64,000 nucleotides of DNA from Isotricha intestinalis (lineage: Eukaryota > Ciliophora > Litostomatea > Vestibuliferida > Isotrichidae): positions 1 through 64,000 of the forward strand of contig JAJJLU010003497.1 of assembly GCA_023807065.1 (NCBI GenBank), read 5' to 3'. A model generated the notes under the pieces. It made no database searches. It was not told the DNA's origin and saw only the letters and a program-made list of their open reading frames with translations. Below are positions 19,165 through 30,370 of this stretch, in pieces. The position numbers and the translations under genes are program-made. Numbering within the stretch: position 1 is the stretch's first letter; each line of letters starts with the position of its first letter.

Positions 19165-20697
19165 ATGAAGGAAGACGACTCAAAGCCAAAGGCTCCGACT
19201 CGAATTACATTATCCCGTGGATATCGTATATTTTTATGGGCATGTTTAGTTTCAGTAGAATGTGCAATTAATAATTCATCAGGTCTTTTATCCTCAGCAT
19301 CAAAAACAATAAAAGCCACATTAAAGTTAAACGACAAACAATTTGGTTTAGTAGGATCAGCAAATGGATTAGGTCGTACTCTTGGTTCTTCTGTTTTTAT
19401 CTTTGTAAATACTAGAATGAGTGCAAAATGGACTTGTGCGTTTTTCGTTATTGTGAAAGGATTTTTCCTTATTGCTTTCAAAATTGTTAACAGCGGTGAA
19501 ATGCTTGTAATTATGAGAGGATTAGTTGGTGTTGTACATATGCCTCCTAGTATTTATTTACCTGTTTGGATTGATCAATTTGGAGTTCAAAAATTAAAAA
19601 CTTTAATGCAAAGTGTTGTTTTAGTTGTTCAACCTGGAGGAAAAGTTGTTGGATTTTTACTTCATATAATTGTAGGTGATGCTGAATGGAGAATGGGATT
19701 CGTACTTGAAGGTATTTATCTTGTTGCTGTAGGATTCGTTTTTGCTTTGTCTCCTATTAGATACTTCGATTCTAAATTACAAGTTGTTAAAGACCCTGAT
19801 GGAGGAGAACATGTTGAAGTTAAAAAAGAAAAACAAGTTTCAAAAATATCTGTTTTTGAAGAAAAAGAAGATTTACCAGTTAGTGGAGAAAAAAAACAAG
19901 CACCATCATTCTTTAGTGATATGATAGAATTATGTACAAATGGAACTTTCTTAACAAGTTCATGGATTCGTGCAGTTATTTATGGTGTAAATACTGCTTT
20001 CCATTTCTGGATTGCTGATTACATGAGAACTGTTATGGACATTAATAACCCATCAACTATATTCTTCTCATATACTATAATTGCATTAGCAGGACCAATA
20101 GGAGGAGTTCTTTGTAATGCTATTATTAATCCATGGATGGGTGGTTATGAATCATCAAAATCATCTTATGCTTTATTAATCCTTCATTTAGTTTCATGTG
20201 TATTTGGTGTTGCTTTCCCATTATTTATGGGACTTTATCCTTTCTGCCTTTTATGTGGATTATATTTAGTATTCAATTCATCAATGCTTTCTATTTTACA
20301 AGGAGTTATTGTTTCCTCAATTCCACCAAGACTCAAAAGTACTGGATTTTCAATCACAAATATTGTAACAATGCTTGTTACAAGTGGTCCTTCCCCTGTT
20401 CTTTATGGTTATGTTAATGATAAATATAAAACATTGTATAAACCACTTGCAATGCTTTGTACAATGTTAGGTGGTGTTGCTTGTATTCCTTTCTTCTTCA
20501 TTCTAATTTGTCTTAGAGCAAGAACATTCAAAAGAAAAGGAGAACAATTACTTGATAAAAAAGAAGGTAAGACTAATGATCTTGCACAAGACCTTGCTGG
20601 TGCTGTTGATCCTGATGCATTAAGTAAACACTCTGCTGTTGAAGATGCTAAAGGAGCAAACGGTGAAGACCAAGGACAAGAAATGGAAGAAAAATAA
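19165..20697 (+). CDS. Major facilitator superfamily transporter
   Basis: 510 residues, stop TAA. About twelve hydrophobic segments in two halves surround a charged central loop (about 205-255). The N-terminal half has the spinster/sugar-phosphate-transporter feel: AINNSSGLLSSASKTIKATL, then LNDKQFGLVGSANGLGR and RGLVGVVHMPPSIYLPVWI. The C-terminal tail is hydrophilic and acidic, ending QGQEMEEK. It should move a small organic solute across a membrane; the substrate is unknown. The third-position base use is richer in C and G (TTC, GGT, GCT) than in its neighbours, the usual mark of a highly expressed gene, or possibly of a recently acquired one. Confidence 0.8.
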   Translation: MKEDDSKPKAPTRITLSRGYRIFLWACLVSVECAINNSSGLLSSASKTIKATLKLNDKQFGLVGSANGLGRTLGSSVFIFVNTRMSAKWTCAFFVIVKGFFLIAFKIVNSGEMLVIMRGLVGVVHMPPSIYLPVWIDQFGVQKLKTLMQSVVLVVQPGGKVVGFLLHIIVGDAEWRMGFVLEGIYLVAVGFVFALSPIRYFDSKLQVVKDPDGGEHVEVKKEKQVSKISVFEEKEDLPVSGEKKQAPSFFSDMIELCTNGTFLTSSWIRAVIYGVNTAFHFWIADYMRTVMDINNPSTIFFSYTIIALAGPIGGVLCNAIINPWMGGYESSKSSYALLILHLVSCVFGVAFPLFMGLYPFCLLCGLYLVFNSSMLSILQGVIVSSIPPRLKSTGFSITNIVTMLVTSGPSPVLYGYVNDKYKTLYKPLAMLCTMLGGVACIPFFFILICLRARTFKRKGEQLLDKKEGKTNDLAQDLAGAVDPDALSKHSAVEDAKGANGEDQGQEMEEK

Positions 20698-20957
20698 ATT
20701 AAAGGATAGAATAATTTTAATTTTATATTTTTATTTAAGGAATTTAAATATGGGTTTATTTTAAATTTTCCTTTTTTCATTTTATAAAAAAAAATGATGT
20801 AAAATAATATGGTATTTTGTTAAATGATGTTATATCATATTTATTTGTTATAATTATATTTTTTAATATTAAATAATAAAGTTAATTATTATAAAATAGG
20901 TGTTTTGAAATAAATTTTTCTATTTTAAATATAATCTTTTTTTATTCATATTTACAA

Positions 20958-22105
20958 TTATTTTTTGATATCCAATTGTTTTTCTTGAATTTTTTTTGCA
21001 ACTAAAAATTTATTAGTGTTTTTCTTAATAAATTCATATAAACTTTGTTTTTTATTAGTTAAATGAAATTTTTTATGTATTTTATTTTTACTTTCTTCTT
21101 TATTATCTATATTAATTACTGAATTTCCATTAAAAACACTAATACAACTAAAATTATGATTTGAATTTTTTTCAATAGATTTCTCTTTACTTCTTTCTCT
21201 AAAAGATTTATTATATTCTTTATTTCTTGTAATTATTTGCTTTCTTTTATTTATAATTTTTTTATATTCATTTAATTTTTCATTTGATTTGTCTTTTTCC
21301 ATTGGAAAAGAACTTTTCTTCATTAAATTCATTTTTGTTACTGAATTTTCTTTTGAAATACCTGAAGTGATATGTGTTGAAGTTGAGGAATTACTATTTA
21401 TATTAATAAGATTTGTGTATGATTTATTTATTAAATTAGAGTTTGAATCATTATTTTTTCTGAAAAATTTGGACTCAAAATACTTAATTTCTTTATCTTT
21501 TTCATTTATGAGAATTTTTAATCTTTTTTCACTTTGAATTAAAGTATTAATTAATTCTTCTAAATTTTTTAATTTTAATTTTAATTTCCCAACTTTTGTT
21601 CTATATTTTGAAAGTATTTCATCATTTTGTTTATAATTTTCCTATATTGTTTTAAAAATATTATATACTAATTTCTTTTCTAATATTAAATTTTCTTTTT
21701 CTAACTCATCATTTTTATCTAATATACTTTCTAAATATAATTTTAACTGATTTTGGATTCCAATATATTCTCTAATATTACTTTCCTCTTTTCTTAATAA
21801 TATTTCATAATTTTCTGAATAATGTTCGTTAGATTTATAATTTAAATTTTCCTTTAAATTTGAAAATTTCTTTTCTGCTTCAATAGTAACTGCGATATCA
21901 AAAGTAGATTTAATATATTCAATTAATGTTAATAAATTTTGTTTTTTTAAATTATTAATTTCTAAATCGAATTCTTCTTTTGATTTTTCTTTCTCTTTCT
22001 TCTAATTAATTATTATATTTTCTTTACTTTTTGATTATAACATTTTTTAATTTGTAAATATAATTCAATTAATGCTTTTTTTACTTTTTTAAAATCATCA
22101 TTCAT
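20958..22105 (-). CDS. Coiled-coil protein with two tiny introns
   Basis: Spliced CDS of 1,095 nt, 364 residues, starting at 22,105 and ending TAA at 20,958. Intron 1 is 22,002-22,027 (26 nt) and intron 2 is 21,642-21,668 (27 nt). Both begin GTA and end TAG on the coding strand. Each contains or creates an in-frame stop if kept, and removing them gives one continuous frame. The protein starts MNDDFKKVKKALIELYLQ, is a Glu/Lys/Asn-rich coiled coil for about 220 residues, and ends in a Ser- and Lys-rich tail. No family is recognised. The intron calls rest on restored frame and on the shared GTA...TAG ends seen in other genes here. Confidence 0.7.
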
Positions 22106-22213
22106 TTAAAAATTCTTAAAAAATTAAATTAATAAAAAAATTAAAATATAATTTTAAAAATATAAAAAAACAAAAAACAAAACTCAAAATCCTTTTATCA
22201 AAAATTAAAAAAA

Positions 22214-22882
22214 TGTCTCATCAAAAAGGCAAAGATTAGTAATTATTATATATAAAAAAGAAAAATAGTGATTATATTTTTAAAATAGTATTAGTAGGAG
22301 ATACATGTGTAGGAAAGAGTTGTATACTTGTTAGATTTAGCGATGATATATTTTCTGATAATTATGTAACAACAATTGGAGTTGATTTCAGATTTAAAAC
22401 TATGAAAGTAAATGAAAAAATAACAAAAATTCAAATTTGGGATACTGCAGGTCAAGAAAGATATCGTTCAATAACTACTGCTTATTATAGAGGTGCTGCT
22501 GCAATTTTAATTTGCTGTGATTTAACTAATCATGATAGTTTTGCTAATTTAAATAATTGGTTAGATGAAGTTGGGAAATATACTGGAAGTGATATTGATA
22601 AAATGGTTCTTTGTAATAAAGCAGATTTAAGTGATAAAAGGAAAATCAGTAAAGAAGAAATTTTGGGATTTGAAAAAAAAACTGGCATTAAAGTTATGGA
22701 AGTTTCTGCTAAAAGTGGGGATGGAATTGAAAATGCTTTTAAAACTATAATTGAAAAACTTATTATGAAAAAGTAAGTTTTTTATTTTTTAATTTTTTAG
22801 AGATGGAATTAAAAATAAAAGTTTTATTATTAATAATCCAAATAAAGAGGATAAAGAGGCAAAATGTTGTGTAAAAATATAA
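22214..22882 (+). CDS. Rab1-like small GTPase, two introns
   Basis: Exons 22,214-22,239, 22,269-22,772 and 22,801-22,882; introns of 29 and 28 nt (GTAATT...TAG and GTAAGT...TAG). Splicing gives 203 residues. G1 is GDTCVGKS, the effector region TTIGVDFRFKT, switch II WDTAGQERYRSITTAYYRGA (typical of the Rab1/Rab8/Rab10 group), G4 NKAD, G5 VSAKSG. Removing intron 2 adds 27 codons and a tail ending AKCCVKI, which supplies the paired cysteines needed for prenylation. Without splicing the protein would stop at EKLIMKK and lack them. It likely regulates ER-Golgi or secretory traffic. The first intron joins codons so that the N-terminus reads MSHQKGKDYDYIFKIVLVG. Confidence 0.85.
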
Positions 22883-23604
22883 AAATAACAAATTAAATAA
22901 AAAATAAATTTTTTTTAAAAGATAAAATCTTTTATTTGTAAAAATGTTAAAAATTTATTTAAGAGTTCAATATAAGATGAAGTATCTCTTCATTCAATTT
23001 ATTGAGGAACAAAAAATAAAAAAAGTCAAGTACATAGATAGATGATAACAATTCAAATTTAAGTTTAAGATGAAATTTTGACTTTAATTATCTTAAGTAA
23101 AAGAATTTGTGGTCGAAAACTTCATAGAAACAAAAATTGTTTGTTGAAATATTAGATTGGTCACAACATAAAATTGAAGTTTTAAAAAAAGTTCAATTTA
23201 TAAAAGTATAATAGAAAGTGTTTATAAAAATGAAAGAAAGGAAAAGTTTATATAAAATTGTTTTTAAACTTCATTTTATTTTTATTAGGAGTAAAGATAA
23301 GAGATATTTTTCTTAAATTAAAATCCATTATCTTAACTCTTAATTATTATTATTTTATCTTTTTCTTATTATTAAAAAAGTATTAATTTTTTTTTCATGA
23401 TAAATTTTTTAATATTCTTAATTCTCTAATAAAATTGAAAGGCTCAATCATTTACTTTTTTTCGCTATTTAATTATTGATTTATTTCAATAATTTCTAAT
23501 TTTTTATTTATTGATTTAATTTTATTTTTTAAATTTTTTAAATAAAATGGTAAAGAAAAAAATATAATATACATTTATATTAAAGAAAAAAAAATTTAAA
23601 AAAA
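22883..23604. other. Convergent intergenic region, possible coding relic
   Basis: 722 bp between two convergent genes. Short plus-strand pieces with coding-like composition occur, for example a 22-codon frame starting at 22,978 (MKYLFIQFIEEQ...), each closed by stops. They could be a decayed gene, but I see no homology. No RNA gene was recognised. Confidence 0.35.
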
Positions 23605-24414
23605 TTAAGAAAATAATTCATTAAATTTTTTGATCAACATTTCATAATTTCCATTCAATAAAATATCCATAATATTATCATAAGCTTCCTGTTTTGAGAT
23701 TTGTTTTGAATTAAATAAATGAACAATATCTATCATATCAGAATATTCATTTTGACTCATATAATTTCTACATTTTTGAAAAAAATCATTATTATTTTCT
23801 TTTTTTAATTGAAAAACAGGATTTGATAAATTTGAAAAAGAATTCGCAGTACTTAATTGTCTATCATTTTTTTCTGAACTACTTCTTTTTAAATTTTTTC
23901 CTTTATAATGTGGAGTATTACTTTTAGAACTATAGTTCAAAATTTCTTTTTTAATTTCTTTTAAATTTTTTTTAGAATTTTTAACACCCCTAAAACTTTT
24001 ATTAAACTCAAATTTCTTATTAATTAAAGAAGAGTAATTTTTTGGATTTTCTTTTTCTTCTTCCTTTCTCTTTGAAATTTTTGTATGTGAAATTGATGAA
24101 TTTTGAATATTGTTTAAATCATTTTTTTCTTTAAGTAAAGTTTCTAAATTAGCAGATAATTCTTCATTTTGTTTTGTTAATGAAGAAATAGTGATTTTAT
24201 AAGAATCATTTTGTTTTAAAATAGCTGAACAAAATTCTTCAATTTCATTTATTTTACTATTTTTTTTATTTAATTCTTCATTTAACCTATTTATTTCAGA
24301 TGATAAATAATTTGTTTGAGCTTCATATGCATTAACAATAATTTGAATTCCTTCTTTAAATTGATTATCAGGGAAAACAGATTCTGTATTATTGGTATCA
24401 ATTTGAGTTGCCAT
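23605..24414 (-). CDS. Coiled-coil protein, At4g15545-like
   Basis: 269 residues, stop TAA. A coiled coil covers about residues 25-105. A Ser/Lys-rich linker follows, then a short conserved-looking C-terminal helical module (about 222-269; MSQNEYSDMIDIVHLFNSKQ...). A coiled coil plus a small C-terminal module built around an F/Y-x-x-F/M...LN...K-Q-x...E-A-x-x-x pattern recalls the plant At4g15545 protein family of unknown function. That link is from memory of the pattern and is tentative. It is probably cytosolic, as no membrane segment is seen. Confidence 0.6.
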   Translation of the reverse strand: MATQIDTNNTESVFPDNQFKEGIQIIVNAYEAQTNYLSSEINRLNEELNKKNSKINEIEEFCSAILKQNDSYKITISSLTKQNEELSANLETLLKEKNDLNNIQNSSISHTKISKRKEEEKENPKNYSSLINKKFEFNKSFRGVKNSKKNLKEIKKEILNYSSKSNTPHYKGKNLKRSSSEKNDRQLSTANSFSNLSNPVFQLKKENNNDFFQKCRNYMSQNEYSDMIDIVHLFNSKQISKQEAYDNIMDILLNGNYEMLIKKFNELFS

Positions 24415-24646
24415 TTTAAAAAATTTAAAATATTATAAATTAAAATTTAAAATTCTTATTATCTTTATATTTTCAAATTAATAAATATCATTTTAAATAT
24501 AATTCTTGTTTAAATATAAATTTTTATTTATTTAAGGTTATGAAGAAAAATTAATTTTGATGTTATATAAAAATAAATAATCACTTATGAAAAAATGAAT
24601 TTTGTTAAAAAAAATTCTGAAAAAAAAACAATAGAACTAAAAAAAT

Positions 24647-27104
24647 ATGGAGGAATACTCTAATTCAAGTAATTTTATAATTATTTAAAAAAATAATAGG
24701 TTATTCATCAAAAAATATATCAGATCTCAGAATTCAATTAGATGAAATTCAAGAAGAAAAAGAGAGATATCAAAATGAATGTTTAGAGAAAAGTAAAAAA
24801 ATTATAGAATTAGAAGGAAAAATTTTTACGTTAGAAGAATTAAAAAGAAAAAATGAAAAAGAAATAAATAAATTAAATGATGATGTTGAATCAATTCAAA
24901 AAGATAATGTTTCATTAACTTCTTGTTTAGATAATAAGACAAAAGATATAGATAAAAAAGAAAAAGAAATTAAAAAAATGAAAAATGAGTTAAATAAATT
25001 TCAAGAAGACAGAAAATCTTTACTTTTACAAATTAAAGAATTAAAAGAAAATAATTTTAAAGATAATAATGATTTGAAAGAAAATTTTGAAATGTTTATT
25101 AAAGAAAAAGAAAAAATTTTAAAAGAAAAAGAAGATATAGGTATTGCCCTTTTAGAAATGAATGAAGAAAAAAAGAATGTTATGGAAGAAAATGAAAAAT
25201 TAAAAGAAGAAAAAAAATATTTTGAGAAAGGATTTGAACAATTAAAAATTGAAAATGAAGAACTTGATAAAGAAAATGAAGATTTAGATAATGAAAATAA
25301 GGAATATTTAAAAGATAAAAAAAATTTAGAAATAGAATTAAAAAAAATAATAATAGAAAGAGACCAATTAAATAATGATATTGAAGAATTAAAATTAAAA
25401 AATTCTGAAAATATTATTCAAATTGAAAAATTATTAAAAGAAAATAATGATAAAGAAGAAGAAATTAATAAATTAAAAAATGAAATTGAAATTGTAAAAA
25501 ATAAATTAAAAGAAAGTACAATTATTTTTCAAAATCAAATACAAAATATTTTAAATGAAAATGATTTAATTAATAAAAAATTACAGAATGAAATAGAAAT
25601 ACTAAATTTAAAAATAAAAGATTTAGAAGACAATAAAAAAAATTCTTCTCAAAAAATAATTGATTTAGAAAATTTAATTAAAAATAAAGATGATAATATA
25701 AAAACATTAAAAGAAATTTTAATTGAAAAAAATAAGAAAGAAGAAGAAGAAAAAGAAAATAATATAAATAAAGGAACAATAAATTTAAATAAACAAAATG
25801 AAAATCTAAATACAAACTTTGAAACAGAAACGATAAAATTAGAAAATGAAATAAAAGAATTAAAATTAACACTTCAAAAAAAAGATAAAGAAAACCAGTT
25901 AATTATAAATGATTTAGAAAAACAAATAAAAGAAATGGATGAAATAATGAATAAAACAAATAAAAATATTTCAAAAAAAAATGACTTATTATCTAAAATT
26001 CATTTATTAAATGAAGAAATAAAAGAAAAAGATGAAGAAATTCAAAATTTAAATGAAAAATTAGATGAAGATGATAAAATATTAGATAAATATGAATCAG
26101 AAATATTAAATGAAAAAAATAAAAATAAAGAATTAGAAGAAATAATAAAAAAATATGAAGATGAAAAAGCAAAAAGAGAAGAAGAAGAATATAATACAAA
26201 TAAATTAACAAGAAAAATTTCTAGATTAAGTAGTAGATTAGAAGATTACCAACAAAAATTAGATACAGCAAATGAACAATTAGCAACAACACATAATGAA
26301 TTAGAGAAATTAAAAAAACAATCTTCTAATAGTTCTTTTTCTTCAAGATTAACTTTAAGAAGTATTAGAAATGAATATCCAATAATTACACCTGAAAAAT
26401 ATGAATTAATTAAATTTGTACAATATAGAAAATTAAAATGGATTTTATTTAGAAATAAAATTCAATATAAAGAAGATTATTCTCATTTTATTTGGAGTCC
26501 AATTCGAAATGAAAAAGACTTTGAAGATTTTGGTAATTATTTAATTAATACTTCTTCTGATCTTCAACAACAAATTGAAGAATTAAAAGATAATCAAGCT
26601 GAATTAATTGAGCAATTAGCTAAAAAAGAAAATGATTATAATAAATTAAATTTAAATTTTGCTAAGTTATTTAATAGAAAAAAAACAGGTGATATTAATC
26701 AAGATAAATTAATTGAAACAATTGATAAATTAACAAGAGAAAATAAAAAATTACAATTAGCTTTAAAGAATATGAAACATGGTGATAATTTTATTGGTAT
26801 TTCTTTTATTGAAGATGATATAAATGGTTCTCAATTTATTGATGATGATTTTGAAGAAATTTTAGATAATTTAGTTAAATCTGAAAATTTATCAAATGGG
26901 AAAAATAATAAAAAAATTAATTTTAAAATGACTAATCAATTGAAAAATTCTGTTGATTCCTTATTAGGACAAAATAATTTAAATCCAAATGTTAAATTTA
27001 TTTTAGCTTCTATTTTTAAACAATTAAATTTAAATGATGAAGATATTCAATATTTACTTGGAAAAAGTAGAGGTGTAATTAGTCTTTCTCCTATGAATGC
27101 TTGA
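24647..27104 (+). CDS. Large coiled-coil protein, possible golgin
   Basis: Exon 1 24,647-24,668, intron 24,669-24,699 (31 nt, GTAATT...TAG), exon 2 24,700-27,104 (stop TGA). Splicing gives 808 residues starting MEEYSNSSYSSKNISDL. Residues about 25-560 are a nearly continuous Glu/Lys/Asn coiled coil, with a short hydrophobic, less charged region near 575-625 (FVQYRKLKWILFRNKIQY). The C-terminal about 50 residues (KNSVDSLLGQ... then LNLNDEDIQYLLGKS) resemble a GRIP domain, which binds Arl1-GTP at the trans-Golgi, although the conserved Tyr of GRIP is not evident. Golgin is therefore only a candidate role. The first exon was missed by simple ORF calling because the intron carries a stop. Confidence 0.7.
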
Positions 27105-27201
27105 TTATTAATTTTATTTTTTTTTTATTTTTTTATTTTTCATTTATTATAATTTATTTATAGGACTAAATTTTTTTGTTATTGCTTTTTAATTTAAATA
27201 A

Positions 27202-28125
27202 ATGATTAATAATGAATTTTTCTTAAATTATGATTATGAAAAAGGAAATAATATAAGTAAAAATAAAAATGGTGATTCATTAATTGAAAGATTACAAAAT
27301 GAAATATTAAATTTAAAAAAAAAAAATAAACAAATTGAGAATAAGGCAAGTGTTTTAGAAGGTGAAAATAATATTTTTAGAAAAATAACTTATGAGAAAG
27401 ATCAATTGATTTTAAAATTTCAAAAAGTTTATTTAAAGGCTAAAACAAGAATAGTGGTATTATTAGAAGAAAATAAAAAATTGATAAAAGAAGTTAAAAC
27501 ATTAAAAGAAAAAATTGAAATTTTTCGAAAAGAAAGAAAAATTGAAAAATATAATTTAAAAAAAGAAATAGAGGAAAAAGTGGATCAATATAAAACAAAA
27601 ATTGATAAAATGCAAAAATATTATGGAGCCCAAATAATAGAAAAGGATAAAATAATTTCAGACTTAGAAAATTTAAAAAATGATATAGAAAATAAACTAA
27701 TAATTTCAAATATATATAATAACAGAAGAAATGATAAATTTTCTCAACAATATTTATTTTTAGAAAATAATGTAGAATCAGAAATAAATAATAATTATAA
27801 TATAAGTCCAATAACTTCATTTAATCGAAATAAAACTCCAAATTTAATCAAAAAAAATAAATCAAAAATTAATAAAATCAATTTAAATAAAAAATATTTA
27901 AATTATTCAGAAATAAAAACAAATAAAACTATAAATTTCGATTCAAATAATAGATTAAAGCTAATAAATAATAATACTAATATTAATAATACACTTAAGT
28001 CATCTAATTATTTTCAACATAAGAAATTAAGTGAATATCTAAATCAATGTAGACAAAAATATTTATCATCTGAGCATTTTGAAAATAAAAAAACAATCGC
28101 AGAAAAAAATGATAAATCCATTTAA
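27202..28125 (+). CDS. Coiled-coil protein, 307 residues
   Basis: Continuous frame with stop TAA, 97 bp after the golgin-like gene on the same strand. Residues about 25-170 form a coiled coil rich in Lys, Glu and Ile. The rest is Asn/Lys/Ser-rich and probably disordered. No catalytic or targeting motif is recognised. Its position next to another coiled-coil gene may be coincidence, since such proteins are common in this window. Confidence 0.6.
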   Translation: MINNEFFLNYDYEKGNNISKNKNGDSLIERLQNEILNLKKKNKQIENKASVLEGENNIFRKITYEKDQLILKFQKVYLKAKTRIVVLLEENKKLIKEVKTLKEKIEIFRKERKIEKYNLKKEIEEKVDQYKTKIDKMQKYYGAQIIEKDKIISDLENLKNDIENKLIISNIYNNRRNDKFSQQYLFLENNVESEINNNYNISPITSFNRNKTPNLIKKNKSKINKINLNKKYLNYSEIKTNKTINFDSNNRLKLINNNTNINNTLKSSNYFQHKKLSEYLNQCRQKYLSSEHFENKKTIAEKNDKSI

Positions 28126-28343
28126 AAAATATTGATATTATAGTATATAAGGATAATAATTTTATCTTTCTTTGTCATATTATTCAATGACTTAGTAAAA
28201 GTTAATTAAATATATCAAAATATTTATTATATAATTCTATATTTAATATATATTTATAATTCATAGACATTTATAAATCTATTTCATTTATCTACCTAAT
28301 ATATAATTCATTTATTACAAGAAAATATATTTTTTCTCATAAA

Positions 28344-29030
28344 TTAAAAACAATTATCGCAACTTCTTCCATCATTTTCTTTCTGATTTTCTTGTTCATA
28401 ATTTAGAGAAAATATTTTATTTTCATTTTCTTCATATTTTTCGTTTTTTTCTTTTTGTAAATCATATTCATATAAAATTTTAGCAGAATTAAAAATAAAT
28501 TCTTGAGCATTAAATCCTTCTTTTGCAGAAGTTTCTAAAAATAAATCAAATTTATTTTCATTTGAAAAATTTTTTCCTTCTTCAAAACTAACTTGTCTAT
28601 TTGAATCTAAATCTTTTTTATTTCCAATTAAAATTAATTTTATATCACTTGAAGCATAAGATTTAATTTCTCTTAACCAAAAATTTATTGTATTAAAACT
28701 TTCAATATCATCAATTGAGTAAACTAAAATTGCTAAATGTGTTCTTTTATAAAAAGTTGAAATGATAGATTTAAAAAGTTCTTGTCCTGAAGTATCCCAA
28801 GTTTGAAGTAAGATTTTTTTTTTATCTATTTCTGTTAAAATATTGTAATATTCAAATCCTAAAGTAGATTGACAATTTACATTAAATTCATTTCTAAGAG
28901 CTTTTAATATTAAAGAAGTTTTTCCTACTCCTATGTTTCCTAGTAAAATTATTTTAAATTTTTTATCTGCTTTATATTGCTTATTTTGATTTTGCTTTAT
29001 ATTTTTTATTGAATTGTCTTTGTTACTCAT
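28344..29030 (-). CDS. Rab-family small GTPase with long C-terminal tail
   Basis: 228 residues, stop TAA. G1 GNIGVGKT, effector region STLGFEYYN, G3 WDTSGQELFKS (catalytic Gln kept), G4 NKKD, G5 ETSAKEG. The tail of about 45 residues is acidic and ends GRSCDNCF, which has cysteines that could be prenylated but in an unusual spacing. It should act in vesicle traffic. The family call is firm. The subfamily is unclear: SFNTINFWLREIKSYAS resembles the Rab2/Rab4/Rab14 area, but the effector loop differs. Confidence 0.85.
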   Translation of the reverse strand: MSNKDNSIKNIKQNQNKQYKADKKFKIILLGNIGVGKTSLILKALRNEFNVNCQSTLGFEYYNILTEIDKKKILLQTWDTSGQELFKSIISTFYKRTHLAILVYSIDDIESFNTINFWLREIKSYASSDIKLILIGNKKDLDSNRQVSFEEGKNFSNENKFDLFLETSAKEGFNAQEFIFNSAKILYEYDLQKEKNEKYEENENKIFSLNYEQENQKENDGRSCDNCF

Positions 29031-29434
29031 TATAATTTAATACTAATTTTTAATAAAATAATTTATAAAATTTATATTATTATTATAATTTAAAAAATAA
29101 AGTGAGTCATTAAGTTTTTTTTACAATTAATAAATATTTAATTTTAAATATGAATATTAATAAATAAAAATCTTGAATTTCTCTTCAATGCAATATGATT
29201 GAATGAATTATATTTATTTAATTTTACATTATTCAAAAAATATTTAAAATAAAATAGGCTTAGTATATTTTAATTTGAAATTAAAGAATTCCAAAAGTTC
29301 ATCTTTCTGTTATTATCCAACTTTCATGTATATATTTTTCACAAAAATTTTCATTATTTGATTGCTTTATTATCTTGTTTTTCATTCTTATTTTTCAAAC
29401 AATTTTTCTAGAACAACAGAAATAATTACCTCTA

Positions 29435-29597
29435 ATAAAGTAAAATTTGTAAACTTTCTATTAATTCTTTTAGTTCATTAAATAACTTCTTTCTTAGTTC
29501 CTTCAATATTACATATTCATTAATTTCATGCTAAATATCTTTTCTTTCTCAATCTATATTTACTAAATATATCTCCTGAAAAATACCTCTCTGACAT
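29435..29597 (-). pseudogene. Decayed coding relic, copy A
   Basis: On the minus strand from 29,597 the sequence reads MSERYFSGDIFSKYRLRKKR and then coding-like fragments (ending NELKELIESLQ) interrupted by several stops. Copy B, about 380 bp away, aligns with it along most of its length, showing that both come from one ancestral coding sequence. The function is unknown. The surrounding 29,031-30,066 interval is otherwise AT-rich and gene-free. Confidence 0.4.
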
Positions 29598-29807
29598 ATA
29601 TATCATAATAAAAAATATAGGTTATTAGAAAGTAAAGTGCTCAAATTTAATATTCAATTAAAGAAAGAAACTCAAGCTTTTCTTTATTCCTCTTTTGTAA
29701 TATTTTACTTTCCATATTTACAGTAGATATCTTTAATAAACATCTTAATTATTTTTATTACTTTATCTTTGTTTTTTTTTTAGACTAAAAATAGTCAATT
29801 GTATCTT

Positions 29808-29979
29808 AAAGGTTCATTATTTTAATTTTTGTTCCTAATTCTTTTACTTCACTCATTAATTTATTTCTTATTTTTTATTCTTCACATTCATTAATTAACA
29901 TATTTAATACTATTATTTTTTGTTTTATATTATATACATTTATTAAATATATTTTCTCTGAAAATCCATTATGACACAT
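29808..29979 (-). pseudogene. Decayed coding relic, copy B
   Basis: From 29,979 the minus strand reads MCHNGFSEKIYLINVYNI and later INECEE, one stop, then KIRNKLMSEVKELGTKIKI. It aligns with copy A at FS-x-x-I, INE and K-x-R-x-K-L-x-x-E-x-K-E-L. Divergence and stops indicate an old tandem duplication of a short gene or exon, now dead. Confidence 0.4.
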
Positions 29980-30066
29980 AAAATAAGTAAAAATATAATT
30001 ACTATTTACACCAACTATATATTCTACCTTTCTATTGCTTAATTATCAATAATATTAATAAAAAAT

Positions 30067-30137
30067 AGGCCAAGCCGGGAGTTGAACCCGGTTCACATGT
30101 TCCCGAAACATGTATCCTACCGGTAGACTACTTAGCC
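30067..30137 (-). tRNA. tRNA-Pro (anticodon CGG)
   Basis: A full cloverleaf folds on the minus strand. The acceptor stem is GGCTAAG with CTTGGCC (one G-T pair), with discriminator T at 30,067. The D arm has the ACCGGTA loop. The anticodon stem is CATGT/ACATG around loop TTCGGGA (anticodon CGG). The T stem CCGGG/CCCGG encloses TTCAACT. No intron and no encoded CCA are present. The GC-rich island stands out in AT-rich DNA. A-box- and B-box-like sequences (the latter GGTTCAACTCC) fit a eukaryotic Pol III gene. Confidence 0.9.
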
Positions 30138-30370
30138 TCACTAAAAATTTGAAATTATTTCTTAACAATAAAACTTAAATTTTATGCAAATAAAAATAAA
30201 CTAAATAATAAATTATTTTAAAAAAGTAAAAAATTTATTTTAATATTTGTTTACATATTTATATAATAATATATATATAATGTTTTTCTTTGATTAAAAA
30301 TTGTCATTACAAAAAGGTTAAAAAATGTTTATAAATTATCAAAGAAAAATATAAAATAAAGTATTATATC

